Origin: CAWALV01 sp963782965 | GTDB lineage: Bacteria; Actinomycetota; Actinomycetes; Acidothermales; Acidothermaceae | Assembly: GCA_963782965.1 (NCBI GenBank) | Contig: CAWALV010000006.1 | Span: 992,001 to 1,056,000, forward strand | Reading direction: 5' to 3' | Length of the DNA: 64,000 bases | Part shown: piece after piece, positions 38,166-46,341 of the stretch | How positions within the stretch are numbered: the first letter of the stretch is position 1 | Layout of the letters: each line of letters opens with the position of its first letter | Made by a program: the position numbers and the translations under genes | The notes under the pieces: generated by a model | Seen by the model: only the letters and a program-made list of their open reading frames with translations | Told to the model about the DNA's origin: nothing | Database searches by the model: none

Positions 38166-39185
38166 TCAACCCACCTGGGCGAGCAACTTCTCGACGTCGA
38201 ACTGCCACTCGCTCCACGGTGACTGCGGTACGAATCCGAGCTCTGTGTTGATGCCGCGCATGGCTGCGTTCACCGCTGCGTTCCACGTGGTCAGCAGTTC
38301 GAGTCGTGGCTCGGCGTCGAGCAACCAGCGCAACATCTCGGCCTTGACCCAGCGCCCGAGTCCGCGGTTGCGGTGGTCGCCGCGCACGACGGTGTCGTAC
38401 TGCAGCCCGAGGCTCGGCCGGCCATGTGGGACGACGACGTCGGTCAGTGCGACGACGTCACCCGTCTCGTCGTGGCGTGCGCAGACGGCGTACTGCTTGC
38501 GATTGCAGCGGGTGTTGTGCAGTTCGGCGGCGCGGGTCAGCTCCGCTGAGTATTCGACCGTGAAGTCGAGCGTGCCCATCGGGGCATCGTTCAACGACTC
38601 GCGCAACGTCGACGTCGGCTCGAGCAGGTCGTCGGGGCAGCGGTCGACCCAGCGCAGCAGGGAGTAGCCCGTTGCCCGCTCATCGCGGCGCTCGATCCAG
38701 CGGTCGAGCAGCCGGCGGTCGAGTTCGCAGACGGACAGGATGCTCGGCGTCGACACCAACGCGCGCTCCGCTCCCATCGCGGCGCACATGGCTTCGCCGG
38801 GTGAGCCGTCGGGCGCCTCGACCAGCAGCGTGCGGCGGCCGGCCTCGGCGACGGCGCTGACGGCGAGCCGGGTGAGCGCGGTGCCGATACCCCGGCGGCG
38901 GTGCGCGGCGTGGACGCCTGCGTGCACCGTGGCGAGATGCCGGTTGTCGAGGAGGGGCAGTTCGGCGACGGCATATCCGATCACCTCGACACCCTCCACG
39001 GCGAGCCAGCCGATCTTGCGGGACATCGCGTCGGAGGTCGCGTCGGCGAGCGCCTCCTCGAGCGGCGACGGCGGGAAGGGCGGTTCGAGTTCGAGCTCGA
39101 CGGCAGCGTGCAGGGCATGCCACGACGCGACCAGCGCCGGCGCGCCGGCAGCGGTGTCGGCCGTAAGGGGGAGGACGTTCACCAT
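38166..39185 (-). CDS. Tandem GNAT-domain acetyltransferase
   Basis: 339 residues with two GNAT domains. The first has the acetyl-CoA loop A-H-R-R-R-G-I-G-T-A-L near residue 95; the second has H-R-N-R-G-L-G-R-W-V-K near 275, followed by the W-N-A-A-V-N-A-A-M segment. Two-domain GNATs of about this size include mycothiol synthase-like enzymes, but here the strong motif set does not pin down the substrate. It is convergent with era (stops adjacent) and divergent from the leuA leader. Confidence 0.82.
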   Translation of the reverse strand: MVNVLPLTADTAAGAPALVASWHALHAAVELELEPPFPPSPLEEALADATSDAMSRKIGWLAVEGVEVIGYAVAELPLLDNRHLATVHAGVHAAHRRRGIGTALTRLAVSAVAEAGRRTLLVEAPDGSPGEAMCAAMGAERALVSTPSILSVCELDRRLLDRWIERRDERATGYSLLRWVDRCPDDLLEPTSTLRESLNDAPMGTLDFTVEYSAELTRAAELHNTRCNRKQYAVCARHDETGDVVALTDVVVPHGRPSLGLQYDTVVRGDHRNRGLGRWVKAEMLRWLLDAEPRLELLTTWNAAVNAAMRGINTELGFVPQSPWSEWQFDVEKLLAQVG

Positions 39186-39250
39186 CTCTGCCTAACGCAG
39201 CCGCCAAGGCTGGGCAACCGGTTTGTGCTGGTGATAGCCGGTGCGTGGGC

Positions 39251-39256
39251 TATAGT
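39251..39256 (+). promoter_or_regulatory. -10 box of the leuA leader transcript
   Basis: TATAGT, 8 bases before the leader-peptide ATG at 39265. As at leuS, the transcript is expected to begin at or almost at the leader start codon. Confidence 0.6.
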
Positions 39257-39264
39257 CGTGGGCA

Positions 39265-39312
39265 ATGTCATTCCAGGCGCTCCTCCTTAGCTGCCGCGGC
39301 GAGACCCTCTAA
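39265..39312 (+). CDS. leuA leader peptide (15 aa, three consecutive Leu)
   Basis: ATG to TAA, reading M-S-F-Q-A-L-L-L-S-C-R-G-E-T-L. The Leu codons CTC CTC CTT lie at 39280-39288. The Q-A-L-L-L core is the same as in the leuS leader peptide. Ribosome stalling at these codons would alter RNA folding ahead of leuA, so it is an attenuator control element. Confidence 0.75.
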   Translation: MSFQALLLSCRGETL

Positions 39313-39324
39313 GAGGCCGGTCTC
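39301..39324 (+). promoter_or_regulatory. Hairpin in the leuA leader
   Basis: GAGACC (39301-39306) pairs with GGTCTC (39319-39324), with inner CCTCT/AGAGG pairing. It overlaps the end and stop of the leader peptide, so a ribosome that finishes the peptide would disrupt it. It may be the anti-terminator or pause stem; no T run is seen before leuA. Confidence 0.5.
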
Positions 39325-39387
39325 CTCGTCGCGGGAATGCTGCGTGCCGGCCCATTCGCCAAACCCCCGCGATAACGAGGAGCAGCA

Positions 39388-41133
39388 ATGAGCCCGGAGA
39401 GCACCAGCCAGCCGATGTTCGTATCTCGGCACTTCCAGCAGCCCAGCGCCATGCCGATCGGCCGATATCAGCCTTTCGAGACGGTCGATCTGCCCGACCG
39501 CACCTGGCCCACAAAGCGGATCACGCAGGCACCGCGCTGGCTTTCGACCGACCTGCGCGACGGCAACCAAGCCCTGATCGATCCGATGAGTCCGAGCCGC
39601 AAGCTCACGATGTTCCAGCTGCTCGTGAAGATGGGCTACAAGGAGATCGAGGTGGGGTTCCCGGCCGCCAGCCAGACCGACTTCGACTTCGTCCGCAGCA
39701 TCATCGAGCACGACGAGGTGCCCGACGACGTCACGATCTCGGTACTGACCCAAGCCCGCGAAGACCTGATCGAGCGAACCGTGCAAAGCCTGGTGGGCGC
39801 GAAACGCGCGACCGTTCACCTCTACAACGCGACTGCGCCGCTGTTTCGCCGGGTGGTTTTCCGCAACAGCCGTGAAGAGACTGTTGCGCTCGCCGTGGAG
39901 GGCACCCGGCACGTGATGCGGTTCGGCGAGCAGTACCTCGGCTCGGCCGATGTCTTCGGCTACGAGTACTCACCGGAAATCTTCACCGATACCGAGCTGG
40001 AATTCGCCGTCGAGATTTGCGACGCGGTGATGGACGTCTGGCAGCCGGGCCCCGATCGCGAGATCATCCTGAACCTGCCGGCGACGGTTGAGCGGTCGAC
40101 CCCCAATGTCTACGCCGACCGCATCGAGTGGATGGGGCGGCATCTGTCGCGCCGCGAGTCGGTCTGCTTGTCGGTACACCCGCACAACGACCGCGGCTGC
40201 GCGGTGGCGGCGTCCGAACTCGCCGTGATGGCCGGTGCCGACCGCATCGAGGGTTGTCTGTTCGGCCACGGCGAGCGCACCGGCAACGTCGACCTCGTCA
40301 CCCTCGGGATGAACCTCTTCAGCCAGGGCATCGACCCGCAGATCGACTTTTCGCAGATCGACGAGATCCGCCGCACGGTCGAGTACTGCACCCAGCTGCC
40401 CGTGCACCCGCGCCACCCCTACGCCGGCGACCTCGTCTACACCGCCTTTTCGGGTTCGCACCAGGACGCGATCAAGAAGGGCTTCGAGGCGTTGGAAGCC
40501 GATGCCGCGGCCGCCGGCAAGCGGGTCGAGGACTTCGACTGGGGCGTGCCGTACCTGCCCATCGACCCGAAGGACGTCGGCCGCAGCTACGAGGCCGTGA
40601 TCCGGGTGAACAGCCAGTCGGGCAAGGGCGGCATCTCCTACGTGATGAAGAGCGAGCATCACCTCGAGTTGCCGCGCCGGCTGCAGATCGAGTTCTCCCG
40701 GGTGATCCAGGAGCACACCGACGCGTCCGGCGGCGAAGTGTCGCCCGCCGAGATGTGGAAGATCTTCGAAGTCGAGTACCTGTCGACGACGGACCCGCTG
40801 GCGCTGCTGGCCCACCACACGTCGTCCGCGATCGACGAGAAGGACGCACTGTCGGTCGAGGTTCGCTACGCGGGCGAGACGCGGATGCTGGACGGGTCGG
40901 GCAACGGGCCGATCGCGGCGTTCGTCGATGCCCTCACGACGCTCGGTGTCGACGTCCGGGTGCTCGACTACGCCGAGCACGCACTCTCCTCCGGCGGCGA
41001 TGCCCGCGCGGCCGCGTACTTGGAGTGTGTGGTCGACGACCAGGTCCTGTGGGGCGTCGGCATCGACCCGAACATCGTGACGGCGTCCCTCAAGGCGGTG
41101 GTCAGCGCGGTGAACCGTCGGGCGCCGCGGTGA
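39388..41133 (+). CDS. leuA: 2-isopropylmalate synthase
   Basis: 581 residues, the first committed enzyme of leucine synthesis (acetyl-CoA plus 2-ketoisovalerate). The DRE-TIM barrel motif is D-L-R-D-G-N-Q-A-L near residue 53, with H-P-H-N-D-R-G-C-A near 265 for metal binding. The C-terminal ~130 residues form the leucine-sensing regulatory domain. This is the long actinobacterial type that begins with a ~45-residue extension (P-D-R-T-W-P near 33). ATG at 39388 has GAGGAG upstream. A leader peptide and hairpin in front give leucine-dependent control. Confidence 0.97.
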   Translation: MSPESTSQPMFVSRHFQQPSAMPIGRYQPFETVDLPDRTWPTKRITQAPRWLSTDLRDGNQALIDPMSPSRKLTMFQLLVKMGYKEIEVGFPAASQTDFDFVRSIIEHDEVPDDVTISVLTQAREDLIERTVQSLVGAKRATVHLYNATAPLFRRVVFRNSREETVALAVEGTRHVMRFGEQYLGSADVFGYEYSPEIFTDTELEFAVEICDAVMDVWQPGPDREIILNLPATVERSTPNVYADRIEWMGRHLSRRESVCLSVHPHNDRGCAVAASELAVMAGADRIEGCLFGHGERTGNVDLVTLGMNLFSQGIDPQIDFSQIDEIRRTVEYCTQLPVHPRHPYAGDLVYTAFSGSHQDAIKKGFEALEADAAAAGKRVEDFDWGVPYLPIDPKDVGRSYEAVIRVNSQSGKGGISYVMKSEHHLELPRRLQIEFSRVIQEHTDASGGEVSPAEMWKIFEVEYLSTTDPLALLAHHTSSAIDEKDALSVEVRYAGETRMLDGSGNGPIAAFVDALTTLGVDVRVLDYAEHALSSGGDARAAAYLECVVDDQVLWGVGIDPNIVTASLKAVVSAVNRRAPR

Positions 41134-41675
41134 GCCCGGCTCCGACGCTGCCTCCGACGCTCCTGCCGCGCGACCTGCCGGGTCTGCGCGATCTGCTGGC
41201 CTCGATCGCGGTGTGCGAGGGGCTCGGCGTCGCAGGTGCGGCGGCGACGGCCCGCTCGACCCGCGAGTGGCTGCCGACGCTCGACCTGCCGCCGTACCAG
41301 CCGCCCGGATGGGTGTTCGGTCCGGTCTGGACGCTGCTCTACGCCTTGATGGGTATCTCGATCTCGACGGTTCGACGCGCTCGGCCCGCAGGGGACGACG
41401 ATCGGCGCCGGGCGGAGCGGCTGTTCGCCGTCCAGCTCGCCTGCAACGGGCTGTGGTCGCTGCTGTTCTTCGGACGACGTTCACCGCGGGCCGGCCTGGC
41501 CGACGCCGCGGCGCTCGTGATCGCGCTCGTCGCGACCGTCGTCGCGATCGGGCGCGTGAGCCGGGTTGCCGCCCTGGTGCTGCTGCCGTACCTGGCGTGG
41601 AGCACCTTCGCGCTGGTACTGACGGCGGATATCACGCGCCGCAACCGCGATCGGGGGGGCTATCGGGGACAATGA
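41130..41675 (+). CDS. tspO: TspO/MBR-family membrane protein
   Basis: 181 residues with five membrane helices. The family signature is clear: L-P-P-Y-Q-P-P-G-W-V-F-G-P-V-W-T-L-L-Y at about 51-69, the W-S-L-L-F-F-G segment near 110, and Y-L-A-W-S-T-F-A-L near 155. TspO proteins bind porphyrins and related ligands and are linked to stress or tetrapyrrole handling. GTG start overlaps the leuA stop (GTGA). recO follows 4 bp later, so leuA-tspO-recO-uppS may form one transcript. Confidence 0.9.
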   Translation: MSPAPTLPPTLLPRDLPGLRDLLASIAVCEGLGVAGAAATARSTREWLPTLDLPPYQPPGWVFGPVWTLLYALMGISISTVRRARPAGDDDRRRAERLFAVQLACNGLWSLLFFGRRSPRAGLADAAALVIALVATVVAIGRVSRVAALVLLPYLAWSTFALVLTADITRRNRDRGGYRGQ

Positions 41676-41679
41676 GCCG

Positions 41680-42411
41680 GTGACCCTCTACCGGGACGAC
41701 GCCGTGGTGCTGCGCACCCAGCGACTCGGCGAGGCCGACCGGATCATCACGCTGCTCACCCGGCGAACCGGCCGGGTGCGTGCCGTGGCGAAAGGCGTGC
41801 GGCGCACCCGCTCGAAGTTCGGGGCGCGGCTCGAGCCGTTCAACCATGTCGACGTGCAGCTGTATGCCGGGCGTTCGCTCGATATCGTCACGCAGGTCGA
41901 GACGCACGCCGCGTTCGGCGATCGACTGCGCAACGACTATCCGCGCTACACCTCCGGCACCGCGATCCTGGAGACCGCCGAGAAGCTGACCGCCGAAGAA
42001 CACGAACCCTCGCTGCGGCTCTACCTGCTCCTCGTGGGTGCTCTGCGCGCGTTGACCGAGGAGACGCACGACGCCCGGCTGGTGCTCGACGCGTTCGTCT
42101 TGCGCGCGCTGGCGGTTTCCGGGTACTCACCGGCGTTGAGCGAGTGCGCGCGCTGCGGCGCCGAAGGGCCCCATCGTTGGTTTTCCGTGCAGGGCGGCGG
42201 CAGTGCGTGCAGTACCTGCCGGCCGAGCGGGTCGGCGACGCCGTCCCTCGAAGCCGTGACGCTGATGCAGGCGCTGCTGGGCGGAGATTGGCCGGCGGCC
42301 GACGCGAGCGAGCTTCGCCACCAGCGCGAAGCCAGCGGTTTGACCGCCGCCTACCTGCAATGGCACCTCGAGCACGGCATCCGCTCGCTCCCGCTGGTCG
42401 AGCACGCCTGA
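41680..42411 (+). CDS. recO: DNA repair protein RecO
   Basis: 243 residues. An N-terminal OB fold (Y-R-D-D-A-V-V-L-R-T-Q-R-L-G-E-A-D-R-I; K-G-V-R-R-T-R-S-K-F-G) precedes a helical domain and a zinc site C-A-R-C-G...C-S-T-C near 150-180. RecO loads RecA onto gapped single-stranded DNA with RecR. GTG start at 41680. It shares one base with the uppS start (TGATG). recO-uppS adjacency is conserved in actinobacteria. Confidence 0.95.
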   Translation: MTLYRDDAVVLRTQRLGEADRIITLLTRRTGRVRAVAKGVRRTRSKFGARLEPFNHVDVQLYAGRSLDIVTQVETHAAFGDRLRNDYPRYTSGTAILETAEKLTAEEHEPSLRLYLLLVGALRALTEETHDARLVLDAFVLRALAVSGYSPALSECARCGAEGPHRWFSVQGGGSACSTCRPSGSATPSLEAVTLMQALLGGDWPAADASELRHQREASGLTAAYLQWHLEHGIRSLPLVEHA

Positions 42412-43208
42412 TGGCTCGACGTCGAGATGTTCGGCCGCCGTCGCCGCACCCCTCGGGCGCCCGTGCCCCCGCGATACCTCCCGAGTTCGTGCCGCGCCAC
42501 GTGGCGATCGTCATGGACGGCAACGGCCGCTGGGCGAAGGCACGTGGGTTGCCGCGCACCGCTGGTCATGAACGCGGCGAGGCGTCGTTGCTGGACGTCG
42601 TCGAGGGTGCGATCGAGATCGGCGTGAAATGGATCTCGGCTTACGCGTTCTCCACGGAGAACTGGAAGCGGTCGCCGGAAGAGGTCCGTTTCCTCATGGG
42701 CTTCAACCGTGACGTGATTCGACGCCGCCGCGACTACATGAACGAGCTGGGCGTGCGGGTGCGGTGGGCAGGTCGCCGTCCGCGCCTTTGGGCCAGCGTC
42801 ATCAAGGAGCTCGAGATCGCCGAGGAGCTCACACGAGGCAACGACGTCCTCAACTTGACGATGTGCGTCAACTACGGGGGCCGGGCCGAAATCGCAGATG
42901 CCGCCCGCGCGCTGGCACTCGACGTTGCGGCCGGCCGGCTCGATCCCGGCAAGGTCGACGAGCGGGCGTTCGCGCGCTATCTCGACGAGCCCGACATGCC
43001 GGACGTCGACTTGTTCCTGCGCTCGTCGGGAGAGCAGCGGACCTCGAATTTCCTGCCCTGGCAGTCGGCGTATGCGGAGATGGTCTTCCTCGACGTTTTG
43101 TGGCCCGACTTCGATCGGCGCGACCTGTGGCGAGCGGTCGAGGTCTACGCGCAGCGTGACCGGCGATACGGCGGCGCGCCGCCGGCCTCGTCGGCGTCTG
43201 CCGGCTGA
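42411..43208 (+). CDS. uppS: Isoprenyl transferase (undecaprenyl/decaprenyl diphosphate synthase)
   Basis: 265 residues from ATG 42411; the longer in-frame extension lies inside recO. The cis-prenyltransferase signature V-A-I-V-M-D-G-N-G-R-W-A is near residue 27, with F-S-T-E-N-W-K-R near 80 and F-L-R-S-S-G-E-Q-R-T-S-N-F-L near 200. It makes the C50/C55 lipid carrier for peptidoglycan and wall glycans. A 25-residue basic, Pro-rich N-terminal extension precedes the domain. Confidence 0.95.
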   Translation: MARRRDVRPPSPHPSGARAPAIPPEFVPRHVAIVMDGNGRWAKARGLPRTAGHERGEASLLDVVEGAIEIGVKWISAYAFSTENWKRSPEEVRFLMGFNRDVIRRRRDYMNELGVRVRWAGRRPRLWASVIKELEIAEELTRGNDVLNLTMCVNYGGRAEIADAARALALDVAAGRLDPGKVDERAFARYLDEPDMPDVDLFLRSSGEQRTSNFLPWQSAYAEMVFLDVLWPDFDRRDLWRAVEVYAQRDRRYGGAPPASSASAG

Positions 43209-43214
43209 TACCGG

Positions 43215-44780
43215 CTAACCGGTTCCGAGGAGCCGGAGGCTCTGCATCATTTCCGCGAACCCGTGCTGCGCCTTAGCGCTGCCCGCGTCGAGAAAGACGA
43301 CCTCGCACAGGGCGCCAGGCGTGACGAAGAAGTCGACCGTGCCGCTTGCCGAACCCGCGGTCAGAGGTACTTCGACGACTTCGCCGACGGGGTACTCCTG
43401 AACGCTTGCACTGGACGGGGACATCGAGATCCCTGGGGCGATTGTCGTGCCGCCTGCCCCGGAGCTCACCCTGTCGAGCAGATCCGCCGCCGTGAGATCT
43501 TGCGTTGACGCCGGAATGCGGATCACGGCGATAGCGGCCCCCGACGGCCCGACGTAACCGAACTCCTCGCCGTCGATCGCGCTCTTGTGCTGATCGAGGT
43601 GCCAGCCTTGCGGCTTGGTGAAGGAGAGGTCTCCGACCGTTACCGTGCTGGCCGGCGTGACCGCGATCATCACCGCGACGACCCCGAGCGTGCCGTTGAA
43701 CGCCGCGTGAGCACTCATCGAAGCGATGAGTCCCCGCTTCCAGTACAGACCGCCGAGGAGCAGGCCCATCACCGCGTAGTAGCGCCAAGCCTCGAAACGG
43801 TAGTGCCACACCACGAATCCGGCGGCAGTGGCCACCAGTGCTGCCCGTTTGCCGAACGGCCGGAACCACTCCATCAGGATTCCGCGAAACAGCGTCTCCT
43901 CGATGAGCGGGGCTGCTACCGAAAGGATGAGCATCGTCGTCAGGATGTGCGGAAGGTCTCCCTCGCTGGTCAGGGCAACAGCGTTCGGGTCGCTCCACAG
44001 GTGGTGCGCGATACCGGAGTCGGCAGCGACCGCGAGGAGACCGCCCGTCAAGCCGACGGACAGGCCCAGTGCCGCACCGCGCACCGCCGATCCGCGACTC
44101 CACGCGAGGTGCCGTCGCGTCTTGATCAGCCACGCGATGATGATCAGGCCGACAATGGCGTAGAACGCCACGGTGCCGGCCAGGAGATCGCGGCCCAGCG
44201 TTTGCAGCCCGTAGTTGTTGCGGCCGAGCTTCAGGAAGAACAGTTGGTAGAGCCCGCCGAGCGCGATCGGGACGCCGACGGTGAGCCCAGTGGCGAGCAC
44301 CGGAGGTGCGAGCTTGCGCGCAGGCTCGACGCCGTACCCATTGTTGGACGGCAACCCCGCGATGTGCGGCGAGGTCACCGTGTAGGGGAGCGGCATGCCG
44401 TACGACGGCGGGCCGTACGACGGCGGGCCGTACGACGGCGGCGGCGCGGGCTGAGGCGGCGCGCCGTACGGCCCGGAAGGCGCGTAGGGCGTGTGTGGGC
44501 TGCGTGAGGTCGGCTGCGTGTAGGTCGGCTGCGTGTAGGTCGGCTGCGTGTGGACCGGCTGCGTGTAGGTCGGCGGGGCGCCGGCCGCGGCCGGGGGCGC
44601 GGCGGGGATGTATGCCGGCACACCGTCGTCCACTGGGCCGGTGCCGAACCGGGGGTCGGGAACGTAACCCGGCATCGGCGCGGCACCTGTCGGCGCGCTA
44701 CTCGGCAAGGGGAGGCGGCACTGGGCGCAGACCTGGCGGGAGTCTTCCGCGGGCGCGCCACATCCCGGGCAGGTGCTCAT
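43215..44780 (-). CDS. CPBP intramembrane protease with zinc ribbon and Pro-rich repeats
   Basis: 521 residues from ATG 44780. A zinc ribbon at the start has C4-x2-C7 and C18-x2-C21. A Pro/Tyr-rich region follows (~40-135) with T-Q-P-T-Y and P-P-S-Y-G repeats. About eight membrane helices then carry the CPBP (CAAX protease / bacteriocin-processing) motif E-E-T-L-F-R-G near 290 and a later H-A-A-F-N. A soluble C-terminal domain of ~150 residues (from T-V-G-D-L-S-F near 372) resembles lipoprotein-type surface domains. The membrane glutamates suggest an active protease; the substrate is unknown. It is convergent with uppS (6 bp apart) and divergent from glyS. Confidence 0.8.
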   Translation of the reverse strand: MSTCPGCGAPAEDSRQVCAQCRLPLPSSAPTGAAPMPGYVPDPRFGTGPVDDGVPAYIPAAPPAAAGAPPTYTQPVHTQPTYTQPTYTQPTSRSPHTPYAPSGPYGAPPQPAPPPSYGPPSYGPPSYGMPLPYTVTSPHIAGLPSNNGYGVEPARKLAPPVLATGLTVGVPIALGGLYQLFFLKLGRNNYGLQTLGRDLLAGTVAFYAIVGLIIIAWLIKTRRHLAWSRGSAVRGAALGLSVGLTGGLLAVAADSGIAHHLWSDPNAVALTSEGDLPHILTTMLILSVAAPLIEETLFRGILMEWFRPFGKRAALVATAAGFVVWHYRFEAWRYYAVMGLLLGGLYWKRGLIASMSAHAAFNGTLGVVAVMIAVTPASTVTVGDLSFTKPQGWHLDQHKSAIDGEEFGYVGPSGAAIAVIRIPASTQDLTAADLLDRVSSGAGGTTIAPGISMSPSSASVQEYPVGEVVEVPLTAGSASGTVDFFVTPGALCEVVFLDAGSAKAQHGFAEMMQSLRLLGTG

Positions 44781-44902
44781 CGATGGTGTCTCGACTCGAA
44801 CATTCCGCACCTTGAGATTGTTCGCGAGGCCCGGCGCGCGAGCGGGTTCGGACGGCTGTAGCCTGGGTCGCCTCACCGACCGCCAGCCGGATGGAGAGTC
44901 CC

Positions 44903-46300
44903 GTGGCCGCGAAGAACAAGTCTGACGACCGACTCGACGTCATCGTCAATCTCAGCAAGCGCCGAGGCATTGTTTTCCCCAGCAGTGAGATCTACGGCGG
45001 CCTGCGTGCCGCCTGGGATTACGGTCCGCTCGGCGTCGAGTTGAAGAACAACGTCAAGCGGCAGTGGTGGAAGGCCATGGTGCACGGCCGCGACGACGTC
45101 GTCGGGCTCGACTCCTCCGTCATTTTGAACCCGGTCGTATGGCAGACGAGTGGCCACATCACGGCGTTCGTCGATCCGCTGACCGAATGCCTGTCGTGTC
45201 ACAAGCGTTTTCGTGCCGACCAACTCGAAGAGGCGTACGAGGCGAGGCACGGCAAGGCGCCGGCGCGTGGGTTGGCCGACGTGAACTGCCCCAACTGCGG
45301 TACCAAGGGGGCGTTCACCGAGCCGCGGATGTTCAACGGGTTGCTGAAGACCTACCTCGGTCCGGTTGAGGACGAGTCGGGGCTGGCGTATCTGCGGCCC
45401 GAAACGGCGCAGGGCATCTTCGTCAACTACCTCAACGTGCAGCAGGCGGCGCGCCGCAAGCCGCCGTTCGGTATCGCGCAGCAGGGCAAGAGCTTCCGCA
45501 ACGAGATCACGCCCGGCAACTTCATCTTCCGCACCCGCGAGTTCGAGCAGATGGAGATGGAGTTCTTCGTCAAGCCGGGCAGCGACGAGGAGTGGCACCA
45601 GTACTGGATCGACACGCGGTTGGCGTGGTATGTCGGGCTCGGGATCGACCCGCAGAAGTTGCGACTGTTCGAGCATCCGAAGGAGAAGCTGTCGCACTAC
45701 TCCAAGCGCACTGTCGACATCGAGTACAACTTCGGTTTTCAGGGTGCGGAGTGGGCCGAGTTGGAAGGCATTGCCAACCGCACCGACTTCGACTTGTCGT
45801 CGCACGCCGAGGCGTCCGGCGTCGACCTCTCCTACTTCGATCAGGAGAACGGCGAGCGCTGGGTCCCGTACGTGGTCGAACCTGCGGCCGGCGTCGACCG
45901 CTGCGTGCTGACGTTCCTCCTCGATGCCTACGCCGAAGATGAGGCGCCGAATGCGAAGGGGGAGTTGGAGAAGCGCACGGTGCTGCGTCTCGATCCTCGC
46001 TTGGCGCCGGTGAAGGTCGCGGTGCTGCCGCTCTCGCGCAACCCCGATCTGTCGCCGAAGGCGCGCGACCTCTCTGCGGAGTTGCGGCGGCGGTGGAACG
46101 TCGAGTTCGATGACGCTTCGGCGATCGGCCGGCGCTACCGGCGTCAGGACGAGATCGGCACGCCGTTTTGTGTAACCGTCGACTTCGAGACACTCGAGGA
46201 TGACGCGGTCACGATCCGGGAGCGCGATTCGATGAAGCAGGAGCGCGTCGGCCTCGACTCGGTCGTCGGCTACCTCAGCGAGCGCCTCGTCGACCTGTAG
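44903..46300 (+). CDS. glyS: Glycyl-tRNA synthetase (class II, single chain)
   Basis: 465 residues from GTG 44903, with GGAGAG 4-10 bases upstream; an ATG four codons earlier is unlikely since the ribosome site covers it. Class II motifs are visible: G-L-R-A-A-W-D-Y-G-P-L-G near 33, motif 2 F-R-N-E-I-T-P-G-N-F-I-F-R-T-R-E-F-E-Q-M-E-M near 200-221, and the A-G-V-D-R motif 3 near 330. A zinc-type C-x2-C...C-x2-C pair lies near 97-137. It charges tRNA-Gly. No T-box or leader peptide was found upstream. Confidence 0.97.
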   Translation: MAAKNKSDDRLDVIVNLSKRRGIVFPSSEIYGGLRAAWDYGPLGVELKNNVKRQWWKAMVHGRDDVVGLDSSVILNPVVWQTSGHITAFVDPLTECLSCHKRFRADQLEEAYEARHGKAPARGLADVNCPNCGTKGAFTEPRMFNGLLKTYLGPVEDESGLAYLRPETAQGIFVNYLNVQQAARRKPPFGIAQQGKSFRNEITPGNFIFRTREFEQMEMEFFVKPGSDEEWHQYWIDTRLAWYVGLGIDPQKLRLFEHPKEKLSHYSKRTVDIEYNFGFQGAEWAELEGIANRTDFDLSSHAEASGVDLSYFDQENGERWVPYVVEPAAGVDRCVLTFLLDAYAEDEAPNAKGELEKRTVLRLDPRLAPVKVAVLPLSRNPDLSPKARDLSAELRRRWNVEFDDASAIGRRYRRQDEIGTPFCVTVDFETLEDDAVTIRERDSMKQERVGLDSVVGYLSERLVDL

Positions 46301-46320
46301 CCCCCGGGGTTGTCTTCGGG

Positions 46321-46341
46321 GAACGGTTTGCGCCGCCGTTC
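46321..46341. terminator. Hairpin between convergent glyS and aldo-keto reductase genes
   Basis: GAACGG (46321-46326) pairs with CCGTTC (46336-46341) around TTTGCGCCG. It ends exactly at the stop codon of the minus-strand gene. It is a weak terminator candidate for either direction. Confidence 0.5.
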
